64,000 bases of DNA from Silvimonas terrae (GTDB lineage Bacteria; Pseudomonadota; Gammaproteobacteria; Burkholderiales; Chitinibacteraceae). The stretch is from contig NZ_JACHHN010000004.1 in NCBI RefSeq assembly GCF_014202765.1, forward strand, positions 62,001-126,000, written 5' to 3'. Shown piece after piece: positions 47,663 to 60,044 of the stretch (its first letter is position 1; each line of letters starts with the position of its first letter). The position numbers and the translations under genes are program-made. A model generated the notes under the pieces. That model saw only the letters and a program-made list of their open reading frames with translations, did no database searches and was not told where the DNA came from.

Positions 47663-48196
47663 TTACTTCTTCTTGGTTTCTTTCAGCGTTACAACTTCAT
47701 CCGAGTAACGCACGCCCTTGCCCTTATAGGGTTCCGGAGCGCGGTAAGCGCGGATTTCAGCAGCAACCTGACCAAGAGCTTGCTTGTCGGCGCCCTTAAG
47801 GACGATTTCGGTCTGTGTCGGGGTTTCCACCTTCACACCAGCCGGCATCTTGTGCGCGACCGGGTGAGAGAAGCCCAGCGTCAGATTCAGCAAATCGCCT
47901 TGAGCCTGAGCACGGTAGCCCACGCCCACCAGGGTGAGCTTGCGCTCAAAACCCTTGGAAACGCCAACAACCATGTTGTTTACCAGCGCGCGGATGGTAC
48001 CGGACATTGCACGAGCTTCTTTGCTTTCGCCATTGGCGGCAAAGACCACGTTGTTGTCTTCGACCTTGACCGACACATTGCCAGTCAGCGGCTGAACCAG
48101 GGTGCCGTTAGGACCCTTGATTGCGATCTCGTTGGCAGTGAGCTTGACTTCAACGCCCGACGGGATAGCGACCGGATTTTTTGCTACGCGAGACAT
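47663..48196 (-). CDS. rplF: 50S ribosomal protein L6
   Basis: 177 residues: [39 protein letters not shown] and [18 protein letters not shown] near the C-terminus. Located near the GTPase centre. Confidence 0.98.
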   Translation of the reverse strand: MSRVAKNPVAIPSGVEVKLTANEIAIKGPNGTLVQPLTGNVSVKVEDNNVVFAANGESKEARAMSGTIRALVNNMVVGVSKGFERKLTLVGVGYRAQAQGDLLNLTLGFSHPVAHKMPAGVKVETPTQTEIVLKGADKQALGQVAAEIRAYRAPEPYKGKGVRYSDEVVTLKETKKK

Positions 48197-48208
48197 GAAT
48201 TCACCTCA

Positions 48209-48601
48209 TCAAGCAACGAAGCACAGAAGCTCGCCACCAACACCGTTGGCACGCGCTTTGCGATCGGTCATCACACCCTTGGACGTGGAAACAATCGCCA
48301 CGCCAAGACCATTCATTACTTGCGGAATACTGTCGGAACCTTTGTATACGCGCAGACCAGGCTTCGAAACGCGTTCGATGCGTTCGATAACCGGGCGACC
48401 GGCGTAGTACTTCAGTTCAATCGTCAGTTCACGCTTGACGTCGCCAGCGACGTTGAACGATTCAACGTAACCTTCGTCTTTCAGAACCTGAGCGATAGCC
48501 ACCTTCAGCTTCGAAGAGGGCATAGTCACCGAGACCTTGTCCGCACGCTGAGCGTTACGGATGCGGGTCAGCATATCGGCGATAGGATCATGCATTGCCA
48601 T
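48209..48601 (-). CDS. rpsH: 30S ribosomal protein S8
   Basis: 130 residues: [38 protein letters not shown] and [20 protein letters not shown]. In E. coli it represses the spc operon by binding the rplE leader. Confidence 0.98.
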   Translation of the reverse strand: MAMHDPIADMLTRIRNAQRADKVSVTMPSSKLKVAIAQVLKDEGYVESFNVAGDVKRELTIELKYYAGRPVIERIERVSKPGLRVYKGSDSIPQVMNGLGVAIVSTSKGVMTDRKARANGVGGELLCFVA

Positions 48602-48620
48602 ATTTCTTCTCCTGTCCCGA

Positions 48621-48926
48621 TTACCAGCTTGCCTTGGTCATGCCGGGGATTTCACCCTTCATGGCCAATTCACGCAGTTTGTTACGAGCCAGACCGAACT
48701 TGCGGAAAGTACCGCGAGGACGACCGGTCAGGGCGCAACGGTTACGCACGCGGGACGGGCTGGCGTTGCGGGGCAGTTGCTGGAACTTCAGACGCGCAGC
48801 AAAGCGGTCTTCTTCGGACGCGTTGACGTCGTTGATGATCGTCAGCAGCTGGGCACGCTTGGCTGCGAACTTAGCGACGGTAGCGCGGCGCTTTTCCTCA
48901 CGATTGATCAATGAGAGTTTTGCCAT
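48621..48926 (-). CDS. rpsN: 30S ribosomal protein S14
   Basis: 101 residues starting [20 protein letters not shown], the long zinc-free (C-) form: [20 protein letters not shown] lacks the CxxC pairs. The upstream frame to 48986 was rejected. Confidence 0.98.
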   Translation of the reverse strand: MAKLSLINREEKRRATVAKFAAKRAQLLTIINDVNASEEDRFAARLKFQQLPRNASPSRVRNRCALTGRPRGTFRKFGLARNKLRELAMKGEIPGMTKASW

Positions 48927-48936
48927 TATGTTCGCC

Positions 48937-49476
48937 TCAATTCTTGAACGGGAACTTGAAGGCGGCCAGCAGCGCGCGCGCTTCATCGTCGGTCTTCGCA
49001 GTCGTGGTGATGGTAATGTTCATACCACGCAGAGCGTCGATCTTGTCGTACTCGATTTCCGGGAAAATGATCTGTTCCTTGACGCCCATGTTGTAGTTAC
49101 CACGGCCATCAAAGGACTTGCCATTCACGCCACGGAAGTCGCGAACGCGCGGAAGCGCAACCGACACCAGACGATCCAGGAATTCGTACATACGTTCACG
49201 GCGCAGGGTTACCTTGCAACCGATCGGGTAGCCATCACGGATCTTGAAGCCAGCGATGGACTTCTTGGCTTTGGTCACGACGGCCTTTTGACCGGTAATC
49301 GCTTCCATATCGCCAACAGCGTGTTCCATCACTTTCTTGTCAGCAACCGCTTCGCCAACACCCATGTTGACGGTGATCTTTTCGATCCGCGGCACTTCCA
49401 TGACAGACTTGTAACCGAACTGTTCTACCAGTTGCGGCACAACCTTTTCATTATAAAAATCTTGCAGACGGGGCAT
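48937..49476 (-). CDS. rplE: 50S ribosomal protein L5
   Basis: 179 residues: [36 protein letters not shown] and [20 protein letters not shown]. Holds 5S rRNA and contacts the P-site tRNA. Confidence 0.98.
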   Translation of the reverse strand: MPRLQDFYNEKVVPQLVEQFGYKSVMEVPRIEKITVNMGVGEAVADKKVMEHAVGDMEAITGQKAVVTKAKKSIAGFKIRDGYPIGCKVTLRRERMYEFLDRLVSVALPRVRDFRGVNGKSFDGRGNYNMGVKEQIIFPEIEYDKIDALRGMNITITTTAKTDDEARALLAAFKFPFKN

Positions 49477-49487
49477 TGTCTATCTCC

Positions 49488-49808
49488 TTAAGCGCCAACA
49501 ACTTCGCCGTTGGACTTGAAGAAGCGAACCTTCTTGCCGTCTTCGAGCACCTTGAAGCCAACGCGATCTGCCTTACCGGTAGTTGCGTTGAAAATGGCGA
49601 CGTTGGACACATGAATAGAAGCGTTCATTTCGACAATCCCGCCTTGCTGACCGCGCATCGGGTTCGGCTTCTGGTGTTTCTTCACCACGGCCACACCTTC
49701 AACAACAATACGGTCTTCATTCGGGATCACACGCAGCACGGTACCGCGCTTGCCCTTGTCCTTACCGGTAATGACGATGACTTCGTCACCTTTGCGAATC
49801 TTGTTCAT
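49488..49808 (-). CDS. rplX: 50S ribosomal protein L24
   Basis: 106 residues with the KOW motif [39 protein letters not shown] follows. Early assembly protein. Confidence 0.98.
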   Translation of the reverse strand: MNKIRKGDEVIVITGKDKGKRGTVLRVIPNEDRIVVEGVAVVKKHQKPNPMRGQQGGIVEMNASIHVSNVAIFNATTGKADRVGFKVLEDGKKVRFFKSNGEVVGA

Positions 49809-49819
49809 GCAGCTTCTCC

Positions 49820-50188
49820 TTACAGCACTTCGGGCGCGAGCGACACGATCTTCATGAAGCGCTCGGTACGCAGTTCACGCGTAACCGGCCCGAAGATACG
49901 GGTGCCGATCGGTTCCAGCTTGGCGTTAAGGAGGACAGCGGCATTGCCGTCGAACTTGATGAGCGAGCCATCAGCACGACGAACACCCTTGGCAGTACGA
50001 ACTACCACGGCGTTGTAAACATCGCCCTTCTTGACGCGACCACGCGGTGCAGCATCTTTAATGCTGACCTTGATGATGTCGCCAACGGATGCATAGCGGC
50101 GCTTGGAGCCGCCCAACACCTTGATGCACATTACGGAGCGCGCACCAGTGTTGTCTGCAACCTCCAGCATGGATTGCATTTGAATCAT
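49820..50188 (-). CDS. rplN: 50S ribosomal protein L14
   Basis: 122 residues: [20 protein letters not shown] and [19 protein letters not shown] are invariant-type L14. First gene of the spc operon, behind a 236-base gap that contains a terminator for the preceding unit. Confidence 0.98.
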   Translation of the reverse strand: MIQMQSMLEVADNTGARSVMCIKVLGGSKRRYASVGDIIKVSIKDAAPRGRVKKGDVYNAVVVRTAKGVRRADGSLIKFDGNAAVLLNAKLEPIGTRIFGPVTRELRTERFMKIVSLAPEVL

Positions 50189-50338
50189 TGGAAAAAAACC
50201 TCCAACTTAACCCGCGACACCTCGACAAGTCGAAGCAAGCGCTCGACATGTGCCGAGCAAATCGCGGCCAGTTTTGGACCCCGTCCGGGGAAAACGATGC
50301 AGAAAAATCGGGCGAAACCCTTTTCTTTTGCAACATGG

Positions 50339-50371
50339 AAAAACGGGCATTGTACACAAGGTACAATGCCC
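50339..50371 (-). terminator. Terminator between rpsQ and rplN
   Basis: On minus: GGGCATTGTAC, CTTGT, GTACAATGCCC, then GTTTTT. A perfect 11-pair stem 53 bases after rpsQ. It ends the S10 unit, so rplN must have its own promoter within 50189-50338, which I could not pinpoint. Confidence 0.9.
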
Positions 50372-50424
50372 GCGCAACCATTTGAGGTGATTAAGTTTTC
50401 CGCCTGAACGGAAAACCTGTCACA

Positions 50425-50688
50425 TCAAACGATACGTGCTTTTTCAAGCAGCGTGGTAACCACCCAAGCCTTGGTCTTGGAAAGAGGACGACCCTCTTCG
50501 ATCATGACCAGATCACCTTCGTGGTACTGATTGGTTTCGTCGTGTGCGTGGTACTTCTTGGAGCGACGTACAACCTTGCCATAGAGCGGGTGCTTCACCA
50601 GATGCTCAACCAGCACGGTCACAGTCTTGTCCATCTTGTCGCTCACAACACGACCAGTCAGCGTGCGCTTCAATTTCGCTTCGGACAT
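50425..50688 (-). CDS. rpsQ: 30S ribosomal protein S17
   Basis: 87 residues starting [40 protein letters not shown] and [13 protein letters not shown] follow. The frame upstream to 50745 overlaps rpmC and was rejected. Confidence 0.98.
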   Translation of the reverse strand: MSEAKLKRTLTGRVVSDKMDKTVTVLVEHLVKHPLYGKVVRRSKKYHAHDETNQYHEGDLVMIEEGRPLSKTKAWVVTTLLEKARIV

Positions 50689-50689
50689 G

Positions 50690-50881
50690 TTATGCCGCCT
50701 TTTGTGCCAGGATGGTACGAACGCGCGCAATATCCTTGCGCACACGATTGATCTCGCTGGTCTTGGCGAGTTGGCCCGTGGCGTGCTGCATGCGCAGACT
50801 GAATTGCGCCTTCAGCAACGCAGTCAGTTCACTCTTCAGCTCGCCTTCGGATTTTTGACGAAGTTCAGCAGATTTCATCAT
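50690..50881 (-). CDS. rpmC: 50S ribosomal protein L29
   Basis: 63 residues: [40 protein letters not shown]. Near the polypeptide exit. Overlaps the rplP stop by four bases. Confidence 0.98.
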   Translation of the reverse strand: MMKSAELRQKSEGELKSELTALLKAQFSLRMQHATGQLAKTSEINRVRKDIARVRTILAQKAA

Positions 50882-51294
50882 TGCCCCACTTGACGAGAGA
50901 CGAAGGACACTGCGAACGGCAGCTTGGCCGAAGCCAGGCGGAATGCTTCGCGAGCGATTTCCTCAGCGACGCCATCCAGTTCGTAGAGCACCTTGCCAGG
51001 TTGAATTTCAGCGACCCAATATTCCGGGCTACCCTTACCGTTACCCATACGCACTTCAGCAGGCTTGGTCGAAATGGGTTTGTCCGGGAACACACGGATC
51101 CACACACGACCGCCACGCTTGATGTAGCGGGTAATGGCACGACGGGCGGACTCGATCTGACGTGCAGTCAGACGGCCACGACCCATCGCCTTCAGGCCGA
51201 AGGTACCAAATGCAACGCTGTTACCGCGGGTAGCGATACCAGTATTGCGGCCCTTTTGAACCTTGCGGTATTTAAGTCTAGTTGGCTGCAGCAT
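50878..51294 (-). CDS. rplP: 50S ribosomal protein L16
   Basis: 138 residues starting [40 protein letters not shown] and [20 protein letters not shown]. The start lies 17 bases inside the 3' end of rpsC; the ATG at 51315 was rejected as too long for the family. Confidence 0.98.
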   Translation of the reverse strand: MLQPTRLKYRKVQKGRNTGIATRGNSVAFGTFGLKAMGRGRLTARQIESARRAITRYIKRGGRVWIRVFPDKPISTKPAEVRMGNGKGSPEYWVAEIQPGKVLYELDGVAEEIAREAFRLASAKLPFAVSFVSRQVGQ

Positions 51295-51982
51295 TGCGAG
51301 GCCCCTTACGTTCACGCTTGCGGGTTTCTACCGGTTCTTGTGCTGCCTTTTCGCCAGGCTTCACTTCACCCTTGTAGACCCAAACCTTGATACCGATGAT
51401 GCCGTAAGTGGTCTGCGCTTCCGAAGTCGCGTAGTCAATGTCGGCACGCAGGGTATGCAAAGGCACGCGGCCTTCGCGATACCACTCGGTACGCGCAATT
51501 TCGATACCGTTCAGACGGCCGGACGACATGATCTTGATGCCTTGAGCACCCAGACGCATGGCGTTTTGCATCGCGCGCTTCATGGCACGACGGAACATCA
51601 CACGCTTTTCGAGTTGCGAAGCGATGCTGTCGGCGATGATTTGTGCGTCGATTTCCGGCTTGCGGACTTCTTCGATGTTCACGTGAACCGGCACTTTCAG
51701 GATGCCCTGAAGCTGGCTCTTCAAAACTTCGATGTCCTCGCCTTTCTTGCCGATCACCACACCCGGACGAGCGGTATGGATAGTGATCTTGGCATTCTTG
51801 GCCGGGCGTTCGATAACCACGCGGCTAACGGAAGCGTTTGCCAGCTTCTTCTTCAGGAATGCGCGGACTTCAACATCTTCCGTCAGCATCTTGCTGAAGT
51901 TGCGGCTGTTGGCGTACCAACGCGAAGCCCAGTTTTTGGTTACAGCCAGACGGAAACCCGTCGGATGGATTTTCTGACCCAT
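51278..51982 (-). CDS. rpsC: 30S ribosomal protein S3
   Basis: 234 residues: [22 protein letters not shown] domain with [30 protein letters not shown]-type helix and [18 protein letters not shown]. Lines the mRNA entry tunnel. Confidence 0.98.
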   Translation of the reverse strand: MGQKIHPTGFRLAVTKNWASRWYANSRNFSKMLTEDVEVRAFLKKKLANASVSRVVIERPAKNAKITIHTARPGVVIGKKGEDIEVLKSQLQGILKVPVHVNIEEVRKPEIDAQIIADSIASQLEKRVMFRRAMKRAMQNAMRLGAQGIKIMSSGRLNGIEIARTEWYREGRVPLHTLRADIDYATSEAQTTYGIIGIKVWVYKGEVKPGEKAAQEPVETRKRERKGPRNAAAN

Positions 51983-51991
51983 TTTCGCTCC

Positions 51992-52321
51992 TTAGTCGCC
52001 AACAGTCAGCGTGATGTGGCAGGTTTGCTTCTCGATGCGGTTGCCGCGGCCTTTGGCACGAGCAGCGAAACGCTTCAGAGACGGACCCTTGTCCACATAG
52101 ATCGTGGCGACCTTGAGAGAGTCGATATCGGCGCCTTCGTTGTGCTCGGCGTTAGCGATAGCGGACTCGAGTACCTTCTTGATCAGCACGGCACCCTTTT
52201 TCGGGCTGAAAGCCAGGATGTTCAGTGCTTGCTCAACCGGCTTGCCACGCACGAGGTCAGCGACAAGACGAGCCTTCTGGGCGGAGAGACGAGCATTGCT
52301 CAGTACAGCGGATACTTGCAT
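51992..52321 (-). CDS. rplV: 50S ribosomal protein L22
   Basis: 109 residues: [20 protein letters not shown] and [20 protein letters not shown], the latter part of the tunnel loop region where macrolide-resistance changes occur; the loop shows no insertion. Confidence 0.98.
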   Translation of the reverse strand: MQVSAVLSNARLSAQKARLVADLVRGKPVEQALNILAFSPKKGAVLIKKVLESAIANAEHNEGADIDSLKVATIYVDKGPSLKRFAARAKGRGNRIEKQTCHITLTVGD

Positions 52322-52330
52322 GTCATCACC

Positions 52331-52606
52331 TTAGCGCTTGGCTTTTTTGTCGGCGGCATGACCTTTGAAAGTCCGGGTGAGTGCAAACTCGCCCAGCTTG
52401 TGGCCAACCATGTTTTCGTTCACGTATACCGGAACGTGCTGCTTGCCGTTATGCACGGCGATCGTCAGACCGACGAAATCAGGCAGCACGGTCGAGCGAC
52501 GCGACCAGGTCTTGATCGGGCGCTTGTCGTTCGAGTTGCGCGCAGCCTCAACCTTTTTGATGAGGTGCAGGTCAACGAACGGGCCCTTCTTGATAGAACG
52601 TGCCAT
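52331..52606 (-). CDS. rpsS: 30S ribosomal protein S19
   Basis: 91 residues starting [40 protein letters not shown] and [23 protein letters not shown] 52606 is preferred over an in-frame TTG two codons earlier, since AAGGGG is 10 bases upstream of it. Confidence 0.98.
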   Translation of the reverse strand: MARSIKKGPFVDLHLIKKVEAARNSNDKRPIKTWSRRSTVLPDFVGLTIAVHNGKQHVPVYVNENMVGHKLGEFALTRTFKGHAADKKAKR

Positions 52607-52612
52607 GTTCAA

Positions 52613-53446
52613 TTACCCCTTATTCGCAGGACGGCGACGTACGCGCATGTTGTCCGTACGCTTGTTGTTACGGGTACGGTAGCCCTTGGTCGGCTGGCCC
52701 CATGGGCTAACCGGCACACGACCTTCACCAGTACGACCTTCACCACCACCGTGCGGGTGATCGATCGGGTTCATGGCAGTACCGCGAACGGTCGGGCGAA
52801 TACCCAACCAGCGCTTGGCACCAGCCTTACCGTAAGAACGCAGGCTATGCTCTTCGTTACCGACTTCACCCAGGGTAGCGCGGCAGTCAACGTGGACCTT
52901 GCGAATTTCACCCGAGCGCAGACGCAGCTGAGCATAGATGCCTTCGCGAGCCAGCAGTTGCACGCCAGCACCAGCCGAACGCGCCAATTGGGCGCCCTTG
53001 CCAGGCTGCAGTTCAACGCAGTGAATCGTCGAACCCACCGGAATGTTGCGGATCGGCAGCGCGTTACCGGCCTTGATCGGGGCTTCTGCGCCCGACACCA
53101 GCACGGCACCCGCCTTCACGCCCTTGGGGGCAATGATGTAACGGCGTTCGCCGTCGGCGTAGCACAGCAGCGCGATGTTCGCGGTACGGTTCGGATCGTA
53201 TTCCAGACGTTCAACAGTCGCCGGCACGCCGTCTTTGTTGCGCTTGAAATCGATAATACGATAGTGCTGCTTGTGGCCACCACCCTTATGACGGGTCGTG
53301 ATCACACCGCGGTTGTTACGACCGGCGGTCTTGGATTGCGATTCCAGCAGCGGTGCGTACGGGGCACCTTTATGCAGGTCAGGATTAACAACCTTGACTA
53401 CTGCGCGGCGACCGGCGGACGTCGGTTTTACTTTTACCAATGCCAT
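52613..53446 (-). CDS. rplB: 50S ribosomal protein L2
   Basis: 277 residues: [30 protein letters not shown], and [20 protein letters not shown] carrying the conserved His of the peptidyl-transferase region. Confidence 0.98.
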   Translation of the reverse strand: MALVKVKPTSAGRRAVVKVVNPDLHKGAPYAPLLESQSKTAGRNNRGVITTRHKGGGHKQHYRIIDFKRNKDGVPATVERLEYDPNRTANIALLCYADGERRYIIAPKGVKAGAVLVSGAEAPIKAGNALPIRNIPVGSTIHCVELQPGKGAQLARSAGAGVQLLAREGIYAQLRLRSGEIRKVHVDCRATLGEVGNEEHSLRSYGKAGAKRWLGIRPTVRGTAMNPIDHPHGGGEGRTGEGRVPVSPWGQPTKGYRTRNNKRTDNMRVRRRPANKG

Positions 53447-53458
53447 TTCTCAGTCTCC

Positions 53459-53764
53459 TTATTGCGCAGCCGCGAGGTCAATTTCCTGGCCCGGAGCAAG
53501 GCTGATGTACGCCTTTTTCCAGCTAGCGCGACGGCCGGTAAAACGACCATGGCGCTTGACCTTGCCGTGCACGTTCAGAACTTGAACGCTCTCAACCTTG
53601 ACCTTGAACAGCAGCTCAACGGCAGCCTTGATCTCAGCCTTGGTCGCATCCGTGGAAACACGGAACACGATCTGCTCAGCCTTTTCTGCCACGAAGGTCG
53701 ACTTTTCAGACACGACCGGCGCACGCAGAACCTGCAGCAAACGATTTTCAGTAAATTGCGTCAT
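53459..53764 (-). CDS. rplW: 50S ribosomal protein L23
   Basis: 101 residues: [20 protein letters not shown] and [20 protein letters not shown]-like segments. Docking site for trigger factor and SRP at the tunnel exit. Overlaps the rplD stop by four bases. Confidence 0.98.
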   Translation of the reverse strand: MTQFTENRLLQVLRAPVVSEKSTFVAEKAEQIVFRVSTDATKAEIKAAVELLFKVKVESVQVLNVHGKVKRHGRFTGRRASWKKAYISLAPGQEIDLAAAQ

Positions 53765-54381
53765 GCGAACATCTCCTCGAAGGCGGCCAGCGCATCGCGG
53801 GTCAGCACAACCTTCTTGAAACGCACGAGGCTGACCGGATCGGCCTGCGACGGTTCCAGAACCAGCACGTTCGGCAGGTTACGGGAAGCGAGGTACAGGT
53901 TTTCGTCCAGTTCCTTCGTGATGATCAGCGCGGAATCCAGCTTCAGAGCATCCAGCTTTTGCACGAAAGACTTGGTCTTCGGTGCGTCCAGCTTGATGTC
54001 GTCAACGATAACCAGACGATCTTCGCGAACCAGTTGCGACAGAATGGTCGCGATACCGGCGCGGTACATCTTGCGGTTAACTTTGTGGCTGAAGTTTTCG
54101 TCCGGGCTGTTCGGGAAAATACGACCACCACCACGCCACAGCGGCGAGGAAGTCATACCAGCACGAGCACGACCGGTGCCCTTTTGCTTGAACGGCTTCT
54201 TGGTGGAGTGATTTACCTGTTCGCGGTCTTTCTGCGCGCGATTGCCGCTACGGGCATTCGCGAAATACGCGGTCACAACCTGGTGAACCAGCGCTTCATT
54301 GAATTCACGACCAAACAGGGCATCGGAGCCGGCGACGGCGACTTGCGCCTCACCACTTGCATTAATGACTTTGAGTTCCAT
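53761..54381 (-). CDS. rplD: 50S ribosomal protein L4
   Basis: 206 residues: [40 protein letters not shown] (tunnel loop) and [20 protein letters not shown]. In E. coli L4 represses the S10 operon at its leader. Its first base overlaps the last of rplC (TAATG). Confidence 0.98.
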   Translation of the reverse strand: MELKVINASGEAQVAVAGSDALFGREFNEALVHQVVTAYFANARSGNRAQKDREQVNHSTKKPFKQKGTGRARAGMTSSPLWRGGGRIFPNSPDENFSHKVNRKMYRAGIATILSQLVREDRLVIVDDIKLDAPKTKSFVQKLDALKLDSALIITKELDENLYLASRNLPNVLVLEPSQADPVSLVRFKKVVLTRDALAAFEEMFA

Positions 54382-55025
54382 TACGCACCTGCCTTCACAC
54401 TCGGGCGAACGACAACGTCATTACCCTTGGAGCCAGGGACAGCGCCCTTTACCAACAGCAGTTGACGTTCAACGTCGATACGGACGACTTCCAGGTTCTG
54501 CACAGTACGCTTGACGTTACCCAGTTGACCGGCCATACGCTTACCCGGGAAAACACGACCCGGATCTTGCGCCATACCGATAGAACCCGGCGAATTGTGC
54601 GAACGAGAGTTACCATGCGAAGCACGGTTCGAGGAGAAGTTGTGACGCTTGATGGCACCGGCAAAGCCTTTACCCTGGCTGGTGCCAGAGATATCCACCA
54701 ACTGACCAACTGCGAACACTTCGACCGACAGCGCGTCGCCAGCCTTCAGCTCGGACAATTTGGCAGCATCGATACGGAACTCAACGAGATCCAGACCTGC
54801 TTCCACGCCGGCTTTGGCAAAGTGACCGGCTTCCGCCTTGTTCACACGATTGGCCTTCTTTGCACCGAAAGTAACCTGGACAGCTGCATAGCCATCAGTT
54901 TCCGGCGTCTTGACTTGCGTGACGCGATTGGCCGACATATCCAGCACAGTTACCGGGATGGACACGCCATCATCAGCAAAAATGCGGGTCATGCCGACTT
55001 TACGTCCGACGAGACCTAAGCTCAT
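54381..55025 (-). CDS. rplC: 50S ribosomal protein L3
   Basis: 214 residues: [20 protein letters not shown] and [20 protein letters not shown], the region that holds the Gln methylated by PrmB (encoded at 35440). AAGGAAA precedes the start. It follows rpsJ at 198 bases, with a terminator hairpin between. Confidence 0.98.
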   Translation of the reverse strand: MSLGLVGRKVGMTRIFADDGVSIPVTVLDMSANRVTQVKTPETDGYAAVQVTFGAKKANRVNKAEAGHFAKAGVEAGLDLVEFRIDAAKLSELKAGDALSVEVFAVGQLVDISGTSQGKGFAGAIKRHNFSSNRASHGNSRSHNSPGSIGMAQDPGRVFPGKRMAGQLGNVKRTVQNLEVVRIDVERQLLLVKGAVPGSKGNDVVVRPSVKAGA

Positions 55026-55078
55026 AGTTATTTCCTTTTCAGGGCCGATTTCGATTGACCGGCAAATAACCGTTGATT

Positions 55079-55114
55079 AAAAAAAACGAGCTTACCGTCA
55101 CAAAAACGGTAAGC
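55079..55114 (-). terminator. Terminator/attenuator between rpsJ and rplC
   Basis: On minus: GCTTACCGT, a 7-base loop, ACGGTAAGC, TCG, then eight T: a textbook intrinsic terminator, 53 bases before the rplC start. It separates rpsJ from the rest of the S10 genes. A weak TTGTGA-N16-TTTAAT overlaps it and could restart transcription; alternatively it is a regulated attenuator. Confidence 0.85.
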
Positions 55115-55223
55115 CCGAGATATTAGCACTAAATTTCCTGCCGTTGCAAGCACTTAGCTCGCCCCGACCTTCAATTCATGCTCTGGCAGATCAGCGGCGA
55201 GACCCAGGGCCCCGCCAGCCGAA

Positions 55224-55535
55224 TCACTGCAGTTTGATTTCGACGTCCACGCCAGCCGGCAGATCCAGCTTCATCAGCGCATCAACGGTCTTGTCGGTAG
55301 GATCGACAATGTCCATCAGACGCAGATGAGTACGGATTTCGAACTGGTCGCGGGAAGTCTTGTTCACGTGCGGCGAACGCAGAACGTCGAAACGCTCAAT
55401 CTTCGTCGGCAGCGGAACCGGACCCTTCACAACAGCACCGGTACGCTTGGCAGTTTCGACGATTTCCTGTGCGGAACGGTCGATCAGCGCGTAGTCGAAT
55501 GCCTTCAGGCGGATACGAATTTTCTGGTTTTGCAT
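55224..55535 (-). CDS. rpsJ: 30S ribosomal protein S10 (NusE)
   Basis: 103 residues: [40 protein letters not shown] and [20 protein letters not shown]. Also the NusE antitermination factor. Here it lies 10 bases behind tuf, cut off from rplC by the terminator. Confidence 0.98.
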   Translation of the reverse strand: MQNQKIRIRLKAFDYALIDRSAQEIVETAKRTGAVVKGPVPLPTKIERFDVLRSPHVNKTSRDQFEIRTHLRLMDIVDPTDKTVDALMKLDLPAGVDVEIKLQ

Positions 55536-55545
55536 GATTTATGCC

Positions 55546-56736
55546 TTACTCAACGATCTTGGCAACAACGCCAGCGCCAACGGTACGGCCACCTTCGCGG
55601 ATCGCGAAGCGCAGACCTTGTTCCATGGCGATCGGGGCGATCAGGGCAACAGTGATAGTCACGTTGTCACCTGGCATCACCATTTCAGTACCTTCCGGCA
55701 GGCTGATCGCGCCAGTCACGTCGGTAGTACGGAAGTAGAACTGCGGACGGTAGTTGCTGAAGAACGGGGTGTGACGACCACCTTCATCCTTGGACAGCAC
55801 GTAGATCTCGGCAGTGAACTTGGTATGCGGGGTGATGGAGCCCGGCTTGGCCAGAACCTGACCACGCTGGACGTCTTCACGCTTGGTACCACGCAGCAGC
55901 GCGCCGATGTTGTCGCCAGCCTGACCTTGATCCAGCAGCTTGCGGAACATTTCCACGCCGGTGCAAGTGGTCTTGACGGTCGGAACGATACCCACGATTT
56001 CCAGTTCTTCGCCAACCTTGATGATGCCGCGCTCAACACGACCGGTCACAACAGTACCGCGACCAGAGATCGAGAACACATCTTCAACCGGCATCAGGAA
56101 GGTACCGTCGATGGCACGCTCCGGTTCCGGAATGTAGCTGTCCAGTGCGTCGGCCAGACGGAAGATGGCGGGTTCGCCGATTTCCGATTGGTCGCCGTTC
56201 AGGGCCAGCATGGCGGAGCCGTGGATGATCGGGGTGTCATCACCCGGGAAGTCGTACTTGGACAGCAGGTCACGCACTTCCATTTCAACCAGTTCCAGCA
56301 GCTCGGCGTCATCCACCATGTCGCACTTGTTCAGGAACACGAGGATGTACGGAACGCCAACCTGGCGGGCCAGCAGGATGTGCTCGCGGGTTTGCGGCAT
56401 GGGGCCGTCAGCAGCCGAACACACCAGGATCGCGCCGTCCATCTGCGCAGCACCGGTAATCATGTTCTTCACATAGTCAGCGTGACCCGGGCAGTCGACG
56501 TGCGCGTAGTGGCGGGTTGCGGTTTCGTATTCAACGTGTGCGGTGTTGATCGTGATACCGCGAGCCTTTTCTTCCGGCGCGCTGTCAATCTGGGAGTAGT
56601 CTTTGGCTTCGCCACCGAACTTCTTGGACAGAATGGTGGTGATCGCTGCGGTCAGCGTGGTCTTGCCGTGGTCAACGTGACCGATGGTACCAACGTTGAC
56701 GTGCGGCTTCGTACGCGCAAACTTTTCCTTTGCCAT
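55546..56736 (-). CDS. tuf: Elongation factor Tu
   Basis: 396 residues. G-domain motifs [28 protein letters not shown] and NKCDMVDD; later domains hold [14 protein letters not shown] and [20 protein letters not shown]. Delivers aminoacyl-tRNA. Many betaproteobacteria have a second copy upstream of secE, which would lie outside this window. Confidence 0.98.
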   Translation of the reverse strand: MAKEKFARTKPHVNVGTIGHVDHGKTTLTAAITTILSKKFGGEAKDYSQIDSAPEEKARGITINTAHVEYETATRHYAHVDCPGHADYVKNMITGAAQMDGAILVCSAADGPMPQTREHILLARQVGVPYILVFLNKCDMVDDAELLELVEMEVRDLLSKYDFPGDDTPIIHGSAMLALNGDQSEIGEPAIFRLADALDSYIPEPERAIDGTFLMPVEDVFSISGRGTVVTGRVERGIIKVGEELEIVGIVPTVKTTCTGVEMFRKLLDQGQAGDNIGALLRGTKREDVQRGQVLAKPGSITPHTKFTAEIYVLSKDEGGRHTPFFSNYRPQFYFRTTDVTGAISLPEGTEMVMPGDNVTITVALIAPIAMEQGLRFAIREGGRTVGAGVVAKIVE

Positions 56737-56803
56737 TTCTTTGCTTCCTTAAATTCTGGATTCTTCAGTAACAGCCCGGCGCCAGGCACCAGGCCATCAT
56801 CAA

Positions 56804-58903
56804 TTACTTCTTGTTCGCCATGATGGCGTCGGCCACGTGCTTCGGCGCTTGCGAGTAGTGCTTGAACTCCATGGAGTACGTTGCACGACCTTGCGACATC
56901 GAACGCAGTGTAGTCGAGTAGCCAAACATTTCGGACAGCGGGACTTCAACCTTCACCATCTTGCCGCCGGCAGGATTGTCATCCATACCCTGGATGATGC
57001 CGCGACGGGAAGACAGATCGCCCATGATGTCGCCCATGTATTCTTCCGGCGTCTCGATTTCCACGGCCATCATCGGCTCGAGGATAACCGGGTTGGCACG
57101 GCGCATGGCTTCCTTGAACGCAATCGAACCAGCCAGTTCGAACGCGATCTGCGAGGAGTCAACATCGTGGTACGAACCGAACGTCAGGCGCACAGTCACG
57201 TCAACCACCGGGAAGCCTGCCAGAATGCCGGACTTCAGCGTGTTCTGGATACCCTTGTCCACCGACGGGATGAATTCGCGGGGGATCACACCACCCTTGA
57301 TTTCGTCGAAGAACTGGTAGCCCTGGCCTTCGCCGGACGGCTCCAGCGTGATCGTACAATCACCAAACTGGCCCTTACCACCGGATTGCTTGGCATGCTT
57401 ACCTTGAACGTCCTTGACGGTTTGCGTCACGGTTTCACGGTAGGCAACCTGCGGCGCACCCACGTTGGCTTCCACGCCGAATTCGCGCTTCATACGGTCA
57501 ACCAGAATTTCCAGGTGCAGTTCACCCATACCGGAAATAATGGTCTGGCCCGATTCTTCATCGGTACGAACGCGGAACGACGGATCTTCCTTGGCCAGGC
57601 GGTTCAGGGCTACACCCATCTTTTCCTGGTCAGCCTTGGTTTTCGGTTCGACGGCAACGTGAATCACCGGCTCCGGGAAAACCATACGCTCAAGAATGAT
57701 CGGGGCATCGATAGCACACAGGGTTTCACCTGTGGTCACGTCCTTCAGGCCAATCGCAGCTGCGATATCGCCGGCGTGAACTTCTTCGATTTCCTTACGG
57801 TCGTTGGCGTGCATCTGCACGATACGACCGATACGCTCTTTACGGTCTTTCACCGAGTTCAGAACGGAATCACCTTGTTTAACCACGCCGGAGTAGACAC
57901 GGAAGAAGGTCAATTGACCAACGTACGGGTCATTCATCAGCTTGAAGGCCAGCGCCGAGAACGGTGCTGTATCCGACGGCTCGCGCGAAGTCGGCTGTTC
58001 ACGGTCATCAGTACCCGCAACCGCCGGAATATCAACCGGGGACGGCAGGAATTCGATCACGGCGTCCAGCATGCGTTGCACGCCCTTGTTCTTGAACGCG
58101 GTACCGCAAAGCATCGGCTGGATTTCACAAGCCAGAGTACGAGCACGAATGGCTTGAACGATTTCTTCTTCGCTCAAAGTCCCTTCTTCCAGGTACTTGT
58201 TCATCAGATCTTCGTTCGCTTCAGCAGCGGACTCAACCAGCTTTTCGCGCCATTCTTCAGCAACGGCTTGCAAGTCTGCCGGGATATCGCGGTATTCAAA
58301 CTTCATACCTTGCGAAGCTTCATCCCAGTAAATGGCTTGCATCTTGACCAGATCTACCACGCCTTCAAACTTGTCTTCTGCGCCGATAGGAATAACAACC
58401 GGAACAGGACTTGCCTTCAGACGGGTCTTCATCTGCTCAACAACGCGGAAGAAGTTGGCACCTTGACGGTCCATCTTGTTCACGAACGCCAGACGCGGAA
58501 CCTTGTACTTGTTAGCTTGACGCCAAACGGTCTCGGACTGCGGCTGAACGCCACCGACCGCGCAGTACACCATGCAAGCACCATCCAGCACGCGCATGGA
58601 ACGTTCAACTTCAATCGTGAAGTCAACGTGCCCCGGGGTGTCGATGATGTTGAAGCGGTGTTCCTGGAACTGCATACCCATACCTTTCCAGAAGGTGGTG
58701 GTAGCAGCCGAGGTAATGGTAATACCGCGTTCTTGCTCTTGTTCCATCCAGTCCATGGTGGCTGCGCCATCATGCACTTCACCGATCTTGTGGTTAACAC
58801 CGGTGTAGAACAGGATACGTTCGGTCGTGGTGGTCTTGCCTGCATCGATGTGAGCGGAAATACCGATGTTACGGTAGCGCTCAATGGGGGTATTACGAGC
58901 CAC
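56804..58903 (-). CDS. fusA: Elongation factor G
   Basis: 699 residues. [40 protein letters not shown] and [11 protein letters not shown] bind GTP; domain IV carries [17 protein letters not shown]. Drives translocation and ribosome recycling. Part of rpsL-rpsG-fusA-tuf. Confidence 0.98.
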   Translation of the reverse strand: MARNTPIERYRNIGISAHIDAGKTTTTERILFYTGVNHKIGEVHDGAATMDWMEQEQERGITITSAATTTFWKGMGMQFQEHRFNIIDTPGHVDFTIEVERSMRVLDGACMVYCAVGGVQPQSETVWRQANKYKVPRLAFVNKMDRQGANFFRVVEQMKTRLKASPVPVVIPIGAEDKFEGVVDLVKMQAIYWDEASQGMKFEYRDIPADLQAVAEEWREKLVESAAEANEDLMNKYLEEGTLSEEEIVQAIRARTLACEIQPMLCGTAFKNKGVQRMLDAVIEFLPSPVDIPAVAGTDDREQPTSREPSDTAPFSALAFKLMNDPYVGQLTFFRVYSGVVKQGDSVLNSVKDRKERIGRIVQMHANDRKEIEEVHAGDIAAAIGLKDVTTGETLCAIDAPIILERMVFPEPVIHVAVEPKTKADQEKMGVALNRLAKEDPSFRVRTDEESGQTIISGMGELHLEILVDRMKREFGVEANVGAPQVAYRETVTQTVKDVQGKHAKQSGGKGQFGDCTITLEPSGEGQGYQFFDEIKGGVIPREFIPSVDKGIQNTLKSGILAGFPVVDVTVRLTFGSYHDVDSSQIAFELAGSIAFKEAMRRANPVILEPMMAVEIETPEEYMGDIMGDLSSRRGIIQGMDDNPAGGKMVKVEVPLSEMFGYSTTLRSMSQGRATYSMEFKHYSQAPKHVADAIMANKK

Positions 58904-58927
58904 GATGTTTTCCTTAAGCTTTTTGCA

Positions 58928-59410
<483 letters not shown>

Positions 59411-59512
59411 TTAATGTGACATTCAGTCGGGGAACCCAATCCCCACAGCCGCCCAACGGAGCGGCCACTTACTCGACGGCTTTTGTACTGTGTGCCGCCG
59501 ACCACAGAGACC

Positions 59513-59887
59513 TTACGCCTTCGGGCGCTTGGCACCGTACTTGGAGCGCGACTGCTTACGATCTTTCACGCCAGCAGTATCCAGGGAACCGCGCACGGTG
59601 TGGTAACGCACACCCGGCAAATCCTTGACACGACCGCCACGGATCAGAACAACACTGTGCTCTTGCAGGTTGTGGCCTTCACCGCCGATGTACGAAATGA
59701 CTTCGAAACCGTTGGTGAGACGAACCTTGCATACTTTACGCAGCGCGGAGTTCGGCTTTTTCGGGGTAGTGGTATACACACGAGTGCACACACCACGCTT
59801 TTGAGGGCAGGATTCAAGAGCGGGAACCTTGCTCTTGATCACTTCCTTCTCGCGGCCCTTGCGGACCAGCTGATTGATTGTTGGCAT
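59513..59887 (-). CDS. rpsL: 30S ribosomal protein S12
   Basis: 124 residues: [40 protein letters not shown] and [18 protein letters not shown]. The two lysines tied to streptomycin response (in TPKKPNS and GRVKDLP) are wild type. First gene of the str operon. Confidence 0.98.
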   Translation of the reverse strand: MPTINQLVRKGREKEVIKSKVPALESCPQKRGVCTRVYTTTPKKPNSALRKVCKVRLTNGFEVISYIGGEGHNLQEHSVVLIRGGRVKDLPGVRYHTVRGSLDTAGVKDRKQSRSKYGAKRPKA

Positions 59888-59972
59888 TGTTTAAAACGTC
59901 CTCGAGTTTACATCCCCTTGCGGGGCCTTTTTCTGGCTGCCCGACCCAAAATCGGACCACCAAATGAAGCTA

Positions 59973-60000
59973 GCGACGCTCCAGATAGCTAGAGCGTCGC
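59973..60000 (-). other. Hairpin in the rpsL 5' leader
   Basis: GCGACGCTC and GAGCGTCGC pair perfectly around a 10-base loop, 86 bases upstream of the rpsL start and downstream of the promoter. No T-run. It may be a leader regulatory structure. Confidence 0.5.
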
Positions 60001-60014
60001 CAGGAAAGACCAAG

Positions 60015-60044
60015 ATTTTAAGAAAATCAAGTCTTTGTCGTCAA
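60015..60044 (-). promoter_or_regulatory. Promoter of the str operon
   Basis: On minus: TTGACG, 18 bases, TAAAAT, about 130 bases upstream of rpsL. The -35 sits inside the hairpin at 60038-60059. Confidence 0.65.

Noticed and set aside
51263-54211. 982-codon plus-strand open frame
   Set aside because: It lies antisense to rplP-rpsC-rplV-rpsS-rplB-rplW-rplD, has no family features, and crosses gene boundaries of well-identified ribosomal genes; a by-product of codon bias.
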